A stretch of DNA of 64,000 nucleotides from the NCBI GenBank assembly GCA_017546725.1, contig JAFYRX010000004.1:62001-126000 (forward strand), read 5' to 3'. Made by a program: the position numbers and the translations under genes. This document shows, in pieces, positions 61,119 to 64,000 of this stretch. Source of the stretch: Alistipes sp. GTDB taxonomy: Bacteria > Bacteroidota > Bacteroidia > Bacteroidales > Rikenellaceae. The first letter of the stretch is position 1; every line of letters begins with the position of its first letter. The notes beneath the pieces are model-generated. The model was not told the origin of the DNA. It did not search any database and saw only the letters and a list, made by a program, of their open reading frames with translations.

Positions 61119-64000
61119 CTATTTTTCGCGTTTTATAATACCCTTTTTAGATTGACCATCAACATATATGTATAGCGGTTGTTCAAACTCAACACAACGC
61201 AGATACTCGCCATCGAAAATAGCCTTCATTGCATCCAACTGTTCTATATCCAACGCACCATCACCCGCCGATGGATTAAGCGACATATATCCCACTCCAA
61301 GCGACGTTACGTTCTGGAAGAAGTGAGTACCCTGGCTCGCCTCGATATTGAAATTGGGCAATGCAGACTCGACAATAACTCTCGCCTCAGAGATATGCGC
61401 CCACTTGACGGGAACACCCAAATTGGGGTCCGAAGAGCCCCAACGACCTGTACCGATAAGCACATATTCACTACCCTCCTCACGCATACGTTTATTCAGA
61501 ACGAACAACTCATCGGCTATCTGCTGAGTCTTGAGCGATGAGAACTTATCAAACTTGAGATACACAACTCGCTTGATATCACGCATCAAACCAATACCCA
61601 AAGCACATTCGGAATAAACTATTGAGTTAGAGGTATCAACCTTCGACCAATCGAGTTTAGCACTCTCCTCATTACGAATAATGGGGCGAATCTGCAAGAA
61701 GTTAAATACCTGCAACTCACCGTGCGGAACATCCATATTAACGGCAAACTCTATCTCCACAGGGCAGCGCATCTCTCGTTCACCCATCTGCAGCATATCC
61801 TTAATGATATCAGCCAGCGGGAATGCTCCATATTTCAATATGCGATTGAATGTAATCACGCGGAAATAACGCGACAACGTAGGACTCTCGCTAATGCGAC
61901 TATTCTGGTAGTCATAATACGAGCAGGTATATTTAGCATTACGGAAATCATTAATGCGCGAAACAGGGATACGCTCGATATTCACTGCATCATCGGTCGA
62001 CGAGCGGAAATTATCGGGGTTAAGGCTCAAAGCCATAACCTCGGTCTGCGCATCCTGCACCGTAAGTTCCAACGTAGAAGTCTGCAATACCTTATCGGGA
62101 TAGGCTGGTGAAAAACGCAGACTCTTGCCACCATCAACAACAGCCTTGCCTAAACCCATAACTATATTGCACACACCATCTTCGGCCTTCTCGTCACCAA
62201 TCGGATAGAGATTCTGCGAGCGAGCAACACCTGCCAACGTCGGGAAGAAATAACCGTTCTGCTCTGTACCACAAACCTCTTGAATCAAAACAGCCATCTT
62301 CTCCTCTGAAATCACATTCTGTGAAGATTGGATATAAGCACGTGACGAAGCAAAATACACCGAGGCGTAAACGCTCTTAATTGCCCTAACCAACATTCGC
62401 AGCATCTGGTCGTCGTTCTCGCAACGAGGTATCATATATGTAGAATAGATACCCGCAAATGGCTGATAGTGAGAGTCCTCCAACTTTGAAGATGAACGAA
62501 TAGCCAATGGCTTGGTACAAGTCGAAACAAACACCTTCAACTTTGAGTGCAATTCACTCGGCAACTCCGAATTAAGGAATTCCGACAATATGCCATCATC
62601 ATCCAACTCACGACCAATAACATATTTCAAACCATTAATACGGATGAACTCGTCAAAATAATCAGTCGCAATAACCAAACTGCGAGGAATCATTATTCGC
62701 ACGTTGGGATACTTGAAGTATTGATTATACTTAGCCAGCATACTATTCATAAAGGCCAAACCACGAGCCTTACCACCGATAGAGCCCTCACCTACTCGCG
62801 CAAAACCTATGGCATCGCTATATGTAGCCTCGTCAAACTGAGCCACAAGACCTTGGCCCAACATTGTACGATAGTCCTTGAACAAAGAGACCAACGCTGC
62901 ACGATGCTCGTCTATAGAGTTAAAGTTGCTACTATTAATATTACGCAACACCTTCGCCAACGGGAACAAACCTCGCGAATAGAGCCACTTAGAGAGGTGC
63001 ATATGCGAGAGGTGATACTCCAGCACATCATCGGGCACTGTCGCAATCAACTCCTGCATCTGCAACAAATCGCGGGCACGGCCCACAACAGCACCCGTCT
63101 TAAGGTCGCGGAACAGAAACTCACCAAAACCGAACTCACGCAAAATCACATCACGCAACTCCTGCAAAAGAGTTTTCGATGACTTAGCAATAAATCCAGC
63201 ACCGAGGCTCTCGGCAACAGAACGCAAATTAACCTGTGAAGATTGCATAATGACGGGCATCCAAGGTGTTTCAGCCTTAATCATCTTGCAAATCTCGATA
63301 CCCGCATCACTCTTCTCATCCTCGGCCTTATCGCCAGCATTGATGATAAGTCCAACGTCGGAGATTACCCCCAAAAGATTCTTATTATAGCGATTATAGA
63401 TTTCGACAGCATCGTTATAGTTTGTAGCGAGCAACACCTTTGGTCGCGCACGTTTACGACTGATTTGCTGCTGCTCATTGTAGGCATCCTTCAAAAATTC
63501 GCTATTCTGCACCAACAAGATTTTATACAACTCAGGAAGGTAGGTAGAATAGAATCTAACAGAATCCTCCACCAAAAGAACGGCCTGCACACCACCATCA
63601 ATGATATCGGTCTCGGCATTGAGTTTATCCTCCATCAACTTAATGATAGCGATAATCAAGTCAGTATTACCGTGCCAGCAGAATATATTGTCGATAGCCG
63701 TACATTGCTGTTCGTCAATCTGACGATATATCTCCTTCGAGAAACTCGTCAAAAGCACAATAGGCAAATCGGGATATAACTTCTTTACCTCACGCGAGAA
63801 GTCGAACACATTCGGCTCTCCGACATTGTACATCGTAAGCACAAAGTCAAAGTCAGAGCGCACCTTCAACAACTCCAATGCTTCGGAAGTAGATTCCACA
63901 CGCGTAAGCGAGGGTGGATTACTCATATTGAGTTCCATATACTCACGGTTAATTTGAGACTCAATATGACCATCCTCCTCCAAGATATATCCATCGTAGG
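61119..64000 (-). CDS. Receiver-PEP/pyruvate-binding regulator-like protein (5' partial)
   Basis: The frame is open to the window edge, so the N-terminus is missing. About 960 residues remain. The first half has two receiver-like folds: an early one (SDFDFVLTMYNVGEPNVFDF) where the phospho-acceptor Asp is not evident, and a second (LLGVISDVGLIINAGDKAED) with an Asp. A PEP/pyruvate-binding domain of PEP-synthase type follows from about residue 390 (GSIGGKARGLAFMNSMLAKY, KPLAIRSSSKLEDSHYQPFA, GVCNIVMGLGKAVVDGGKSL). The swivelling His domain and PEP-utilising barrel of PpsA are not seen. A sensor or regulator built on a PpsA nucleotide-binding domain is likely. Confidence 0.8.
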   Translation of the reverse strand, partial: YDGYILEEDGHIESQINREYMELNMSNPPSLTRVESTSEALELLKVRSDFDFVLTMYNVGEPNVFDFSREVKKLYPDLPIVLLTSFSKEIYRQIDEQQCTAIDNIFCWHGNTDLIIAIIKLMEDKLNAETDIIDGGVQAVLLVEDSVRFYSTYLPELYKILLVQNSEFLKDAYNEQQQISRKRARPKVLLATNYNDAVEIYNRYNKNLLGVISDVGLIINAGDKAEDEKSDAGIEICKMIKAETPWMPVIMQSSQVNLRSVAESLGAGFIAKSSKTLLQELRDVILREFGFGEFLFRDLKTGAVVGRARDLLQMQELIATVPDDVLEYHLSHMHLSKWLYSRGLFPLAKVLRNINSSNFNSIDEHRAALVSLFKDYRTMLGQGLVAQFDEATYSDAIGFARVGEGSIGGKARGLAFMNSMLAKYNQYFKYPNVRIMIPRSLVIATDYFDEFIRINGLKYVIGRELDDDGILSEFLNSELPSELHSKLKVFVSTCTKPLAIRSSSKLEDSHYQPFAGIYSTYMIPRCENDDQMLRMLVRAIKSVYASVYFASSRAYIQSSQNVISEEKMAVLIQEVCGTEQNGYFFPTLAGVARSQNLYPIGDEKAEDGVCNIVMGLGKAVVDGGKSLRFSPAYPDKVLQTSTLELTVQDAQTEVMALSLNPDNFRSSTDDAVNIERIPVSRINDFRNAKYTCSYYDYQNSRISESPTLSRYFRVITFNRILKYGAFPLADIIKDMLQMGEREMRCPVEIEFAVNMDVPHGELQVFNFLQIRPIIRNEESAKLDWSKVDTSNSIVYSECALGIGLMRDIKRVVYLKFDKFSSLKTQQIADELFVLNKRMREEGSEYVLIGTGRWGSSDPNLGVPVKWAHISEARVIVESALPNFNIEASQGTHFFQNVTSLGVGYMSLNPSAGDGALDIEQLDAMKAIFDGEYLRCVEFEQPLYIYVDGQSKKGIIKREK

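Overview
The window reads as chromosomal DNA of a Bacteroidota member, most likely an anaerobic gut-type Bacteroidales species. Evidence: repeated promoters of the Bacteroides type (TTTG, about 19 nt, TAnnTTTG), weak or absent Shine-Dalgarno sites, a 58-residue Hc1 histone-like protein, DUF4923, DUF5009 and BT_3928-type proteins, Bacteroidales putative porins, and glycan-degrading enzymes. A Rikenellaceae-like lineage is possible, but I cannot fix the genus. No phage, insertion sequence, integrase or CRISPR array is visible; this is mostly stable chromosome with a few accessory islands.

Layout. 1-2040 (minus): the ATPase of a polyamine ABC importer (potA, cut by the window edge) behind an outer-membrane porin with a structured leader. 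2346-10325 (plus): the most unusual block. A consensus promoter drives a secreted YVTN-propeller/MauG-like dihaem cytochrome, a chorismatase/Rid-superfamily protein, a 1082-residue protein joining a hydrazine-synthase-alpha-like dihaem part to a SUMF1 domain, and then a GH20 hexosaminidase. 10393-12000: HIRAN protein, tmRNA, a 48-residue Cys-rich membrane protein and Hc1. 12022-15494 (minus): envelope operon (YtfJ-like, Omp85-like, EptA-like). 15586-21224: DoxX, LMW phosphatase, DcaP-like porin, serine hydrolase, EngB and Prs. 21305-27500 (minus): DoxX/MauE-thioredoxin-like protein, Tmk and the sufBCDS Fe-S operon with a short SufD. 27730-30121: serine hydrolase and DUF5009. 30502-34735: tRNA-Ser with a structured trailer, GlpT/UhpT-type antiporter, lipoprotein TIM-barrel isomerase, NhaC. 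34821-43387: transglutaminase lipoprotein, CutC, tRNA-Thr, lytic transglycosylase, porin, PssA, ManC. 43671-52277 (plus): OPT transporter, PepT, flavin reductase, NadE, two DUF4923 proteins, second GH20. 52354-61002: AsmA-like protein, six-hairpin glycosidase, GH78 rhamnosidase, divergent sialidase-like lipoprotein. 61119-64000: a receiver/PEP-synthase-like regulator, 5' partial.

How the genes fit together. Peptide uptake (OPT) is followed directly by PepT. Two GH20 enzymes, the GH78 enzyme and the sialidase-like lipoprotein indicate host or plant glycan use. SUF, NadE, Prs, Tmk, PssA, ManC and EngB are housekeeping. The best candidate for an undescribed system is 2471-8633: two exported dihaem proteins, each fused to a beta-propeller-like part, enclosing a cytosolic chorismatase-like enzyme in one transcription unit. 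Its substrate cannot be told from sequence. Several small features are also recorded: the histone and Cys-rich membrane protein genes, consensus promoters that decide start codons, convergent terminators, and paired palindromes in the peptide/flavin gene run.
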